Origin: CAJPST01 sp041795785
GTDB lineage: Bacteria > Pseudomonadota > Gammaproteobacteria > Enterobacterales > Pasteurellaceae
Length of the DNA: 14,499 nucleotides
Assembly (NCBI GenBank): GCA_041795785.1
Contig: JBHBXR010000075.1
Location: forward strand, 1-14,499
Reading direction: 5' to 3'
Shown here: positions 1-6,539 of the stretch, piece by piece
How the letters are laid out: each line of letters opens with the position of its first letter
Position numbering within the stretch: the first letter of the stretch is position 1
Notes under the pieces: model-generated
Told to the model about the DNA's origin: nothing
The model's input: only the letters and a program-made list of their open reading frames with translations
Databases searched by the model: none
Translations under genes and position numbers: made by a program

Positions 1-537
1 GGCGAATGTATCGATACTTCAATGGGTTTAACTCCGTTGGAAGGTTTGGTGATGGGCACCCGTTCCGGCGACTTGGATCCGGCGATTATTTTCTATTTGT
101 ACGATAACTTGGGTATGTCTATGGCGGATATCAACACCCTGTTGACCAAAAAATCCGGCTTACTCGGCTTAACCGAAGTCACCAGCGACTGCCGTTATGC
201 GGAAGACAACTACGACAGCAAACAAGATGCGAAACGCGCTTTAGACGTATTCTGCTATCGTTTGGCAAAATATATCGGTTCCTATATGGCGGTAATCGGC
301 GAACGTTTGGATGCCATCGTCTTCACCGGCGGTATCGGTGAAAACTCTGCGCACGTTCGCGAAATCACGTTAAACCACTTGAAATTATTCGGTTACCAAA
401 TTGATAACGGCAAAAACTTAGCCGCCCGTTTCGGTAACGAAGGCGTAATCACCGCAGATAATTCTCCGGTCGCACTGGTTATTCCGACTAACGAAGAATT
501 AGTTATCGCACAAGATACTGCGCGTCTTTGTATCTGA
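1..537 (+). CDS. ackA: Acetate kinase, C-terminal part (5' end outside window)
   Basis: This is the last 178 residues of acetate kinase, which is about 400 residues long in relatives, so the N-terminal half lies to the left of the window. The enzyme interconverts acetyl phosphate + ADP with acetate + ATP in the cytoplasm and works with Pta in acetate overflow metabolism. The frame is open from base 1. Its first residues give the GECIDTSMGLTPLEGLVMGT block, followed by RSGDLDPAI, and further on VFTGGIGENS, the C-terminal nucleotide-binding motif of the acetokinase/ASKHA fold. The TGA stop is at 535-537. A hairpin with a T-run begins nine bases later, and pta follows on the same strand, the usual Pasteurellaceae and enterobacterial order. 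Nothing looks broken; truncation is only by the window edge. Confidence 0.98.
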   Translation, partial: GECIDTSMGLTPLEGLVMGTRSGDLDPAIIFYLYDNLGMSMADINTLLTKKSGLLGLTEVTSDCRYAEDNYDSKQDAKRALDVFCYRLAKYIGSYMAVIGERLDAIVFTGGIGENSAHVREITLNHLKLFGYQIDNGKNLAARFGNEGVITADNSPVALVIPTNEELVIAQDTARLCI

Positions 538-545
538 CACTAAGC

Positions 546-577
546 AAACTGCCGAAATAATCGGCAGTTTCTTTTTG
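546..577 (+). terminator. Hairpin with T-run between ackA and pta
   Basis: A perfect 10-bp stem (546-555 pairing with 561-570) with a 5-base AATAA loop is followed by CTTTTTG. This has the form of an intrinsic terminator. It lies only 28 bases before the pta start codon, which leaves little room for a separate pta promoter downstream. It may therefore act as a partial terminator that lowers pta relative to ackA. That function is inferred; the structure is directly visible. Confidence 0.8.
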
Positions 578-604
578 TAATTATCAACGTTATTAAGGTT
601 TATT

Positions 605-2746
605 ATGTCACGTACCATTATTCTTATTCCAATCAGTACCGGCGTCGGGTTAACCAGTGTCAGCCTTGGGCTTTTACAAGCGCTTGAACAAAAAGGCGCC
701 AAACTCGGTTTTATGAAACCGATCTCACAACCTAGCACTGATGAAGACAAACTTGACCGCACAACCTCTATCGTGCGCACCACCAGCGCTAGTGTTGAAA
801 CTGCCGAACCTTTTATGTTAAGTGTGGCGGAAAATCTTATCGGTCAAAACCAATCCGACGTGCTGTTAGAAAAAATCGTCGAACATCACCAACAGCTTTC
901 CAAAAATAATGAAATCGTGGTGGTGGAAGGCTTAATTCCGACCCGTAAACACGCTTATGCCAACAGCATTAACTATGAAATTGCCAAAGCCTTGGATGCG
1001 GAAATCATTCTGGTTTCGGCACCGGCAACGGAAACGCCCGCCCAATTAAAAGAGCGTGTTGAAGCCGCCGCCACGATGTTCGGCGGTAAACATAACCCGA
1101 ATTTATTAGGTGTCGTCGTCAATAAATTCAACGCACCGGTTGACGAATCCGGTCGCACCCGTCCGGATTTAACCGAAATCTTCGATTCATTCCAACACAG
1201 CCATAATCAAGTCAGTGAAGTTTATCGTCTGTTTGAAAAAAGCCCGATTAAAGTCTTGGCTTGTATTCCGTGGTCGCCGGATCTCATTGCAACCCGCGTA
1301 ATTGATTTGGTTAAACACTTGGGCGCCTCCATTATCAATGAAGGGGATATGCACACCCGTCGTATTCGCGGTATCACCTTCTGCGCCAGAAGCCTGCAAA
1401 ATATGGTGGAACATTTCCGCACCGGCAGCCTGTTGGTTACCTCGGCGGATCGTCCCGACGTATTGGTGGCGGCTGCGTTGGCGGCGACCAACGGCGTTGA
1501 ACTCGGCGGTTTATTATTAACCGGCGGTTACAAAATCGACTCGCAAATCAAAAAATTATGCCAACGCACGTTTGAAACCTCCGGCTTGCCGATTTTCCGT
1601 ATTGAAGGCAACACCTGGCAAACTTCATTAAGCCTGCAAAGTTTTAACCTTGAAGTGCCGGTTGACGATAAAGAACGTATCGAAAACATCAAACAATACA
1701 CCAGCCAACAGTTTGATGCGGAATTTATCAATTCATTAGTCGCGGCGTCTTCCCGTATGCGTCGCTTATCTCCGCCGGCGTTCCGTTTCCAATTAACCGA
1801 ATTGGCTCGCGCGGCGAAAAAACGCATCGTGCTGCCTGAAGGCGACGAACCGCGCACGGTAAAAGCCGCTTCATTATGTGCGGAACGCGGCATTGCGGAA
1901 TGTATTTTATTAGCCAACCCTGCCGATGTGAAACGCGTTGCCGAAGCGCAAGGCGTAACCTTGGGTGACGGTATTACCGTTATCGATCCGGCAACCGTAC
2001 GCGGCAACTACGTTAACCGCTTGGTCGAATTGCGTAAAAACAAAGGAATGACGGAAGCCTCCGCCCGCGAACAATTGGAAGACAATGTGGTGTTAGGCAC
2101 AATGATGCTGGAAGCCAACGAAGTGGACGGTTTGGTCTCCGGTGCGGTGCATACCACGGCGAACACCATTCGTCCGCCGATGCAAATTATTAAAACCGCG
2201 CCGGGCAGCTCTATCGTTTCCTCCGTCTTCTTTATGTTGTTACCGGATCAAGTGTTGGTGTACGGCGACTGTGCGGTCAACCCGGATCCGACCGCCGAAC
2301 AATTAGCGGAAATCGCCATTCAATCCGCCGATTCCGCCAAAGCCTTCGGTATCGATCCGAAAGTGGCGATGATTTCCTATTCGACCGGAACCTCAGGCAC
2401 CGGTGCGGATGTGGAAAAAGTGAAAGAAGCCACCCGTTTGGCGAAAGAAAAACGTCCGGATTTATTAATCGACGGACCGCTACAATATGACGCGGCGGTG
2501 ATGGAAGACGTCGCCCGTTCTAAAGCGCCGAATTCACCGGTTGCCGGTAAAGCCACGGTCTTTATCTTCCCGGATTTGAACACCGGTAACACCACTTATA
2601 AAGCGGTGCAACGTTCTGCGGATTTAGTCTCTATCGGTCCGATGCTGCAAGGTATGCGCAAACCGGTCAACGACTTATCACGCGGCGCATTGGTTGATGA
2701 TATTGTTTACACGATTGCCTTAACCGCAATTCAAGCGACGCAATAA
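605..2746 (+). CDS. pta: Phosphate acetyltransferase (long form)
   Basis: Phosphotransacetylase of 713 residues, the size of the long enterobacterial type. It converts acetyl-CoA + phosphate to acetyl phosphate + CoA in the cytoplasm, feeding AckA. Three regions can be seen. Residues 1 to about 220 resemble a dethiobiotin-synthetase/P-loop-like domain, starting MSRTIILIPISTGVGLTSVS. Residues about 225-345 are a DRTGG-type regulatory domain. Residues about 385-705 are the catalytic PTA domain, beginning near RAAKKRIVLPEGDEPRTVKA and including SYSTGTSGTGADVEKV from residue 591, LIDGPLQYDAA and the end motif KPVNDLSRG. The start has AAGG at 595-598, seven bases upstream. The gene is intact. The stop TAA is followed by no clear T-run terminator, although a GC-rich palindrome lies about 50 bases downstream. 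Confidence 0.98.
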   Translation: MSRTIILIPISTGVGLTSVSLGLLQALEQKGAKLGFMKPISQPSTDEDKLDRTTSIVRTTSASVETAEPFMLSVAENLIGQNQSDVLLEKIVEHHQQLSKNNEIVVVEGLIPTRKHAYANSINYEIAKALDAEIILVSAPATETPAQLKERVEAAATMFGGKHNPNLLGVVVNKFNAPVDESGRTRPDLTEIFDSFQHSHNQVSEVYRLFEKSPIKVLACIPWSPDLIATRVIDLVKHLGASIINEGDMHTRRIRGITFCARSLQNMVEHFRTGSLLVTSADRPDVLVAAALAATNGVELGGLLLTGGYKIDSQIKKLCQRTFETSGLPIFRIEGNTWQTSLSLQSFNLEVPVDDKERIENIKQYTSQQFDAEFINSLVAASSRMRRLSPPAFRFQLTELARAAKKRIVLPEGDEPRTVKAASLCAERGIAECILLANPADVKRVAEAQGVTLGDGITVIDPATVRGNYVNRLVELRKNKGMTEASAREQLEDNVVLGTMMLEANEVDGLVSGAVHTTANTIRPPMQIIKTAPGSSIVSSVFFMLLPDQVLVYGDCAVNPDPTAEQLAEIAIQSADSAKAFGIDPKVAMISYSTGTSGTGADVEKVKEATRLAKEKRPDLLIDGPLQYDAAVMEDVARSKAPNSPVAGKATVFIFPDLNTGNTTYKAVQRSADLVSIGPMLQGMRKPVNDLSRGALVDDIVYTIALTAIQATQ

Positions 2747-2796
2747 TCACAAAACCGCAATATTATGTAGTTGTTATACAAAATTAAAATCTACTG

Positions 2797-2860
2797 TAGG
2801 GGCGGGTCCTGTGCCCGCCCGCAAACTGTCATGGATATTCGGGCGGGCACAGCCCCCCTA
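2797..2860. repeat. GC-rich imperfect palindrome, likely dispersed repeat
   Basis: Two arms face each other. The left arm (2797-2821) starts TAGGGGCGGG and the right arm (2840-2860) ends AGCCCCCCTA. The inner 13 bases, CTGTGCCCGCCCG (2809-2821) and CGGGCGGGCACAG (2840-2852), are exactly complementary and enclose an 18-base loop. The outer arms are mismatched because the right arm lacks a few bases of the TCC stretch. The base composition contrasts sharply with the AT-rich surroundings, suggesting a mobile or REP/MITE-like unit. It could also act as a transcript 3' end for pta, but no T-run follows. Copy number in the genome cannot be known from this window. Confidence 0.6.
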
Positions 2861-2911
2861 TCCGTTGTTTATGTAACTGCTGCATAATGCCGCAAAACTG
2901 CTAAAAAACCG

Positions 2912-2920
2912 ACCGCACTT
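2912..2920 (-). repeat. DNA uptake signal sequence (ACCGCACTT orientation)
   Basis: Exact complement of the Hin-type uptake core AAGTGCGGT, in the gap between pta and the lipoprotein gene. It is flanked by a run of A/T on the TTTTCC side, as extended uptake sequences usually are. It is unpaired, so it is not a terminator stem here. Confidence 0.85.
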
Positions 2921-2938
2921 TTCCTTTCTTTCAATTTT

Positions 2939-2952
2939 TTGACGTCGATCAA
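2939..2952. promoter_or_regulatory. FNR-like palindrome upstream of lipoprotein gene
   Basis: The 14-mer TTGACGTCGATCAA matches the FNR consensus TTGAT-N4-ATCAA at nine of ten defined positions. It lies in AT-rich non-coding DNA, centred about 145 bases upstream of the lipoprotein start codon. I could not place a convincing -10/-35 pair at a standard FNR distance; a weak TATTCT lies at 3012-3017. The 343-base gap (2747-3090) otherwise contains only the GC palindrome and one uptake sequence. Confidence 0.35.
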
Positions 2953-3090
2953 AAAAAACTCAAATTTCACCCAAATTCTGCGCTAACCCCTTGTTTTTTT
3001 TTATTTTTCAATATTCTGAAAATAATCCTTAAAAAACCGTAGGATTACGTCCTTTTCTCCTCAAATCAGCCTAATATTCAGGAGGCAATT

Positions 3091-4443
3091 ATGACATTTC
3101 CACTAAAAACCCTTAGTCTGGTGATTATCGGCACACTCGGCATCAGCGCCTGCGGTTCTTCCGGCGGTGGCGACCCGGCGACAATCAACGGCAATAATAA
3201 TCTGACGTCGGATAAAACGCAGCAAACCCAAACTAACCAAACCAATCAAAGCGCGCTGCAAGCGCTACAACAGGAAATCGCCCGTCTTAAGGTGGAGGCG
3301 GAACAAGCCAAAGCCAATGCAGGCAATAACCAAGCTGCAAGCGAAACCGCGGCAAAACTGAATGCGCAAATCGCCGAATTGGAACGCAAAGCGCAAGCTT
3401 TGCAAGAAAGCGGCGGCGGTTCTAAACCGGAGAACCCATCCAAACCGGAGAACCCATCCAAACCGGAAAATCCATCCAAACCGGAGAACCCATCCAAACC
3501 GGAAAATCCATCCAAACCGGAAAACCCATCAAAACCGGAAAACCCATCCAAACCGGAAAACCCATCAAAACCGGAAAACCCATCCAAACCGGAAAATCCA
3601 TCCAAACCGGAAAACCCATCAAAACCGGAAAACCCATCAAAACCGGAGAACCCATCAAAACCGGTAAACCCATCAAAACCGGAAAACCCATCAAAGCCGG
3701 AAAATCCATCAAAACCGGAAGACCCGGGCTCAAAATACAACCCTTTGCCCTTCACTTTTAGCGAACAAATACATCCGATCGGTGTCCAGCTTTTCCATCC
3801 GGATATGATCAGCGAGGCGGAACGAAAAGCCGTATTATCACTCGACGGTAAGGCAGGTTCTATCATTCGTGACGATAATTGGAAACCGTATAAAACCTAT
3901 CATATTGTGGTGGACGGCGTTCCGCTCACCATTGAGAGCAAATATCGTCTCACTCGTTACAATCTGTCCGATGCGGCAATGGCACAGATATATCAGTCCA
4001 GTAAAATAGGCAAAAATACCGCTATCTTCCCTATACACCTTTACGGCGGCAATCCGACCAATGGCAATGAACTCACCGACGGCAAGCTGAGCGGCAACTT
4101 CACCTACCAAGGCAAAGCATTTGCAGGCGCTTCCGACTGGAATGCCAAGCTGACTGCCGACTTTAACGGTAAAACCGTTTCCGGGAGTGTAGAAAACGAA
4201 ACGGGCGTAGTCGGTATTAAATTAGAACCCGCGCCGATTAAAGTCGAAGGCGGCGAAATCCGCTTCAGCGGCAACGCCAAAGGGTTTGGTGATGCCGATG
4301 ACTATAAAGAATACACCGGCGGCAGTTATACGGGCAAGTTTATGGGCAGTGGTGCCAAACAAGTGGCGGGCTTCGCACGGGTGCAGCATAAAGATAAACC
4401 TAATTATATTCGAGACGTGGTATTCGTTGCCGAGAAGCAATAA
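3091..4443 (+). CDS. Repeat-bearing surface lipoprotein with TbpB-like C-terminal domain
   Basis: A 450-residue predicted lipoprotein. Residues 1-20 form a signal peptide ending in the lipobox ISAC, so C21 is the likely lipidated cysteine, followed by a GSSGGGD linker. Residues about 50-106 are rich in A, Q, E and K with heptad-like spacing (ALQALQQEIARLKVEAEQ) and are probably a coiled coil. Residues 111-212 are 17 tandem SKPENP hexapeptides, a likely extended proline-rich stalk. The C-terminal ~235 residues are beta-rich. They end with GSYTGKFMGSGAKQVAGFA (from G411), a pattern typical of the TbpB-like beta-barrel domain found in Slam-dependent surface lipoproteins of Pasteurellaceae and Neisseria. 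Exposure on the cell surface is inferred from that family. The ligand is unknown; the usual TbpB partner TbpA is not adjacent. The start is supported by AGGAGG at 3080-3085. A hairpin terminator follows, so it appears monocistronic. Confidence 0.9.
   Translation: MTFPLKTLSLVIIGTLGISACGSSGGGDPATINGNNNLTSDKTQQTQTNQTNQSALQALQQEIARLKVEAEQAKANAGNNQAASETAAKLNAQIAELERKAQALQESGGGSKPENPSKPENPSKPENPSKPENPSKPENPSKPENPSKPENPSKPENPSKPENPSKPENPSKPENPSKPENPSKPENPSKPVNPSKPENPSKPENPSKPEDPGSKYNPLPFTFSEQIHPIGVQLFHPDMISEAERKAVLSLDGKAGSIIRDDNWKPYKTYHIVVDGVPLTIESKYRLTRYNLSDAAMAQIYQSSKIGKNTAIFPIHLYGGNPTNGNELTDGKLSGNFTYQGKAFAGASDWNAKLTADFNGKTVSGSVENETGVVGIKLEPAPIKVEGGEIRFSGNAKGFGDADDYKEYTGGSYTGKFMGSGAKQVAGFARVQHKDKPNYIRDVVFVAEKQ
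3421..3726 (+). repeat. 17 x 18-bp tandem repeat coding SKPENP
   Basis: Seventeen head-to-tail 18-bp units, all in frame. Fifteen encode SKPENP; unit 14 encodes SKPVNP and unit 17 SKPEDP. Units differ mainly at synonymous sites: the serine codon is TCT in unit 1, TCC in units 2-6, 8, 10 and 11, and TCA in the rest, while GAG/GAA and AAC/AAT also alternate. Because the unit is a multiple of three, gain or loss of units changes the stalk length without shifting the frame. The repeat leaves several other frames open on both strands, which creates false ORFs. Confidence 0.97.
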
Positions 4444-4468
4444 GGCACAGGCGGTGTGAAACAAACAC

Positions 4469-4527
4469 AAAGTGCGGTCAGGTTTTCACGGGTTTTAAAA
4501 ACGCATGGAAAACCGACCGCACTTTTT
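4469..4527. terminator. Terminator built from paired uptake sequences
   Basis: An AAAGTGCGGT copy (4469-4478) and an ACCGCACTTT copy (4516-4525) face each other. The pairing extends to about 17 bp through GGTTTT and AAAACC with a single-base bulge, and T's run on to 4527 after the right arm. This is the well-known Haemophilus arrangement in which inverted uptake sequences serve as an intrinsic terminator. It lies 25 bases past the lipoprotein stop codon and could work in both directions. Confidence 0.85.
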
Positions 4528-4593
4528 ATCTTGTACACGCCAAGGTTACGCAACTGTCGCAGCACGATATTTTGAGTCTGAAAAATCAGGCAT

Positions 4594-4619
4594 AAAAAAA
4601 GTGCCTCATAAGAGGCACT
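4594..4619 (-). terminator. Minus-strand intrinsic terminator
   Basis: A perfect 8-bp stem, AGTGCCTC (4600-4607) with GAGGCACT (4612-4619), has a 4-base loop. Read on the minus strand the stem is followed by seven T's (complement of 4594-4600). The nearest minus-strand gene is modA, whose stop is about 150 bases away, so this probably ends the modA transcript. It could alternatively end a small RNA from 4620-4766. The rest of this 323-base gene-free gap (4444-4766) shows the uptake-sequence terminator and otherwise nothing I can interpret. Confidence 0.7.
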
Positions 4620-4766
4620 ACTCGGAAAGCAAAATATGTCGGCTATTTGAAATAGCACTTGTTTTTTGTGGGTTTAGCATACTGAATAAGCCGCTCCGAC
4701 GCAAACGGGTATTTTCAATTTTGTGACGTAACGCACCTTTTATTTTGCTTTTTGTTCATTTTTACT

Positions 4767-5531
4767 TCATTTTACGGAAAAACCTTGTTCAACAAAGACT
4801 TTTTTCGCTTCCTCTGATTTGAGATATTGTAAAAATGCCTGCGTATCCTGATTATCGCGATCTTTCACAATCGCCACCGGATATTCCACCGGCGGATGGG
4901 AACCTGCCGGGAAGGTGGCGACCACTTTCACTTTTTTACTTGCCGCCGCATCCGTTGCATAAACCACGCCTAACGGCGCTTCGCCGCGTTCAACCAATGC
5001 CAAAGTCGCTCTTACATTCTCCGTACGCGCCAATTTTTTCTCTAACTCAGCCCATTGCCCTAAATAAGTAAACGCCGCTTTAGCATAGATGCCGGCGGGA
5101 ACGTGATCAGGATCACCGACCGCCAAGAACGTGCCGTCCAAGCTGCTTTGCCATTGTTTAGTCGCTAAATCCACTTTGTCGATTTTGCTGTCTTTCGGTG
5201 CAATCATCACTAATTCGTTGCCCACCAATACAAATCTGCCGGCATCCTCAATGGCTTTTTTCTCTGCGACAAAATTCATCCATTTTTGATCCGCCGAAAC
5301 AAAAATATCCGCCGGCGCGCCTTCCGTAATTTGACGCGCCAAAACGGAAGAAGAAGCAAAAGAAAACACGATTTCTTCCGACGGTTTGACTTTTTTATAA
5401 TCTTCCGCCACCTGCTGCAAAGCGTTAGTCATTGACGCGGCGGCAAATACGGTGACTTTCGCTTCCACCAATTGGCTGACGGCTAAGCTTGTTCCGATAA
5501 TAAAGGCGATTTTTTTCATCAAGTTAGTCAT
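4767..5531 (-). CDS. modA: Molybdate ABC transporter, periplasmic substrate-binding protein
   Basis: A 254-residue ModA, the periplasmic protein that captures molybdate (and tungstate) and delivers it to the ModBC transporter. The signal peptide is MKKIAFIIGTSLAVSQLVEA (residues 5-24), followed by the mature start KVTVFAAAS. Family landmarks are AAASMTNAL (S33), FASSSVLARQI with oxyanion-binding serines near 60-62, APADIFVSAD, the GDPDHVPAG block at 139-147, and VVYATDA with the conserved tyrosine (Y191). The start at 5531 is preferred to the internal Met at 5519 because AAGGA lies a few bases before it on the minus strand, whereas the internal Met has no ribosome binding site. Unusually, no modB or modC follows: the next 323 bases are non-coding and the neighbouring gene is on the other strand. 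The gene diverges from modE with a ModE-type operator between them. Confidence 0.97.
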   Translation of the reverse strand: MTNLMKKIAFIIGTSLAVSQLVEAKVTVFAAASMTNALQQVAEDYKKVKPSEEIVFSFASSSVLARQITEGAPADIFVSADQKWMNFVAEKKAIEDAGRFVLVGNELVMIAPKDSKIDKVDLATKQWQSSLDGTFLAVGDPDHVPAGIYAKAAFTYLGQWAELEKKLARTENVRATLALVERGEAPLGVVYATDAAASKKVKVVATFPAGSHPPVEYPVAIVKDRDNQDTQAFLQYLKSEEAKKVFVEQGFSVK

Positions 5532-5552
5532 AGTTTTTCCTTATTTTTACAG

Positions 5553-5580
5553 TGGATTATAAAATTAATTATATAACGAT
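5553..5580. promoter_or_regulatory. ModE-type operator between modA and modE
   Basis: The right half TATATAACGAT (5570-5580) matches exactly the E. coli ModE half-site as I recall it (ATCGYTATATA-N6/7-TATATAACGAT). The left half is degenerate, but the core ATTATA..TATAA (5557-5576) is palindromic with one mismatch. The site lies in the modA-modE gap and covers the modA -10 hexamer, which fits repression of modA by molybdate-bound ModE. Binding is inferred. Confidence 0.7.
5568..5573 (-). promoter_or_regulatory. modA -10 hexamer
   Basis: On the minus strand this reads TATAAT, a perfect sigma70 -10, about 37 bases before the modA start codon. No good -35 is visible at the normal distance. The hexamer is inside the ModE-type operator. 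Confidence 0.5.
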
Positions 5581-5648
5581 ATGCAAAATAAAAGCTACAT
5601 TAAAATAAGTATTTATTTTAGAATGACTAAAAAATACCGAGTGGAAAA

Positions 5649-6434
5649 ATGGGGAAAATTATGTTGAACACTGAAATTTTGCTTACGATTAAATTGCAAC
5701 AACACCTTTTCGTCGATCCTAAAAGAATCCGTTTACTCAAAGAAATCCAACAATGTGGTTCAATTAATCAAGCGGCGAAAAATGCCGATGTCAGCTATAA
5801 AAGCGCGTGGGATCATTTGCAGGCGATGAATGAAATCAGCCCGAAACCGCTGTTGGAACGCAGCACGGGCGGTAAGAACGGCGGCGGTACGATGCTGACC
5901 ACTTATGCGCTGCGTTTATTGCAACTTTATGATTTATTGGAGCAAACGCAAGACAAAGCGTTTCAAATTCTGCAAGACGAAAAGATTCCGCTCAACAGCC
6001 TGCTGTCCGCCACCGCCCGTTTTTCTCTGCAAAGCAGTGCGCGTAATCAGTTATTCGGCAAAGTCAAAAATCTGATTGACAAACAAATCAACTGTTTGGT
6101 TGAAATTGAGATTGAACACCTGCCTAAGCCGCTGTATGCCTTAATCACGAAAAAAAGTGCGGTGCGTTTACAGCTTGTTTTCGGACGTGAAGTGATGGTG
6201 ATGATTAAAGCCCCCTGGGTAAAAATTCATCCGTCGGGCATCATCGGTCAAAATTATTTCCAAGCGCAAGTGGTCTCGGTTTTAGATAAAGGCGAATTTA
6301 AAGAAGTGTTATTGCAATTAGGTCATGAAATCGAATTCTGCGCCACCCTTGGCAAAGAGGAACAGGCGGAAATCAATCAACAGGTTTCCCTTCACATTGA
6401 TCCCGAACAAATCGTGTTGGCGACGCTTTATTGA
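5649..6434 (+). CDS. modE: Molybdate-responsive transcriptional regulator ModE
   Basis: A 261-residue full-length ModE, the dimeric cytoplasmic regulator that represses modA when it binds molybdate. The N-terminal winged helix (residues about 6-115) shows LLTIKLQQHLFVDPKRIRLL, then GSINQAAKNADVSYKSAWDH as the recognition helix region, then ERSTGGKNGGG as the wing. Two Mop domains follow (about 120-190 and 200-261). The first carries the SARNQ signature at residues 130-134 and MIKAPWV near 185-191. Length and residue order closely follow E. coli ModE (262 residues). Two starts are possible: the one given, or M5 at 5661, which aligns better with other ModE N-termini (MLNTEILL) and has GGGGA five bases upstream. 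It is transcribed away from modA across a shared operator, so autoregulation is possible. The weak -10 TAGAAT is at 5619-5624. Confidence 0.96.
   Translation: MGKIMLNTEILLTIKLQQHLFVDPKRIRLLKEIQQCGSINQAAKNADVSYKSAWDHLQAMNEISPKPLLERSTGGKNGGGTMLTTYALRLLQLYDLLEQTQDKAFQILQDEKIPLNSLLSATARFSLQSSARNQLFGKVKNLIDKQINCLVEIEIEHLPKPLYALITKKSAVRLQLVFGREVMVMIKAPWVKIHPSGIIGQNYFQAQVVSVLDKGEFKEVLLQLGHEIEFCATLGKEEQAEINQQVSLHIDPEQIVLATLY
6155..6163 (+). repeat. DNA uptake signal sequence inside modE
   Basis: An exact AAGTGCGGT within the coding sequence, read as part of KKSAVRL in the first Mop domain. It is the only uptake core in modE. Confidence 0.85.
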
Positions 6435-6462
6435 CGTAGCTCACAGAATTTTAACTTTTCCC

Positions 6463-6490
6463 TTGATTTATGCCTTAAACTGAGGATAAT
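6463..6490 (+). promoter_or_regulatory. Probable sigma70 promoter of the iron-uptake operon
   Basis: TTGATT (6463-6468) and GATAAT (6485-6490) are separated by 16 bases, a good sigma70 match. This would start transcription near 6497, about 43 bases before the FTR1 start codon. The start site is inferred. Confidence 0.55.
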
Positions 6491-6500
6491 TGCCTGAAGA

Positions 6501-6515
6501 TGATAATTAATTTTA
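6501..6515. promoter_or_regulatory. Candidate Fur box
   Basis: TGATAAT-T-AATTTTA matches the 7-1-7 Fur consensus TGATAAT-N-ATTATCA at 11 of 14 positions, with a perfect left half. A second GATAAT lies 16 bases upstream inside the -10. The position just after the predicted start site would let Fe-Fur block transcription, as expected for an iron-uptake operon. Confidence 0.5.
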
Positions 6516-6539
6516 TTTAGATTCTTAAGGTAATTTCTT

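Noticed and set aside
1528..2007. 159-codon minus-strand frame inside pta
   Set aside because: It lies wholly inside a conserved enzyme gene, has no recognisable domain or start signal, and has composition expected of an antisense shadow.
3421..3726. Tandem repeats as a CRISPR array or phase-variable switch
   Set aside because: The units are contiguous without spacers and are multiples of three in frame, so they neither form an array nor shift the reading frame.
3246..3866. Long open frames on the minus strand and in another plus frame across the lipoprotein repeats
   Set aside because: The 18-bp repeat leaves several frames open by itself. These frames have no ribosome binding site, low-complexity products, and a much better gene on the plus strand.
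4642..4656. Small hairpin GCTATT-TGA-AATAGC followed later by T's
   Set aside because: The 6-bp A/T-rich stem is weak and the T-run is six bases away, so it is not a convincing terminator.
4505..4726. 73-codon plus-strand frame after the lipoprotein gene
   Set aside because: It runs through two terminator hairpins, starts inside a stem, lacks a ribosome binding site and resembles no protein family.
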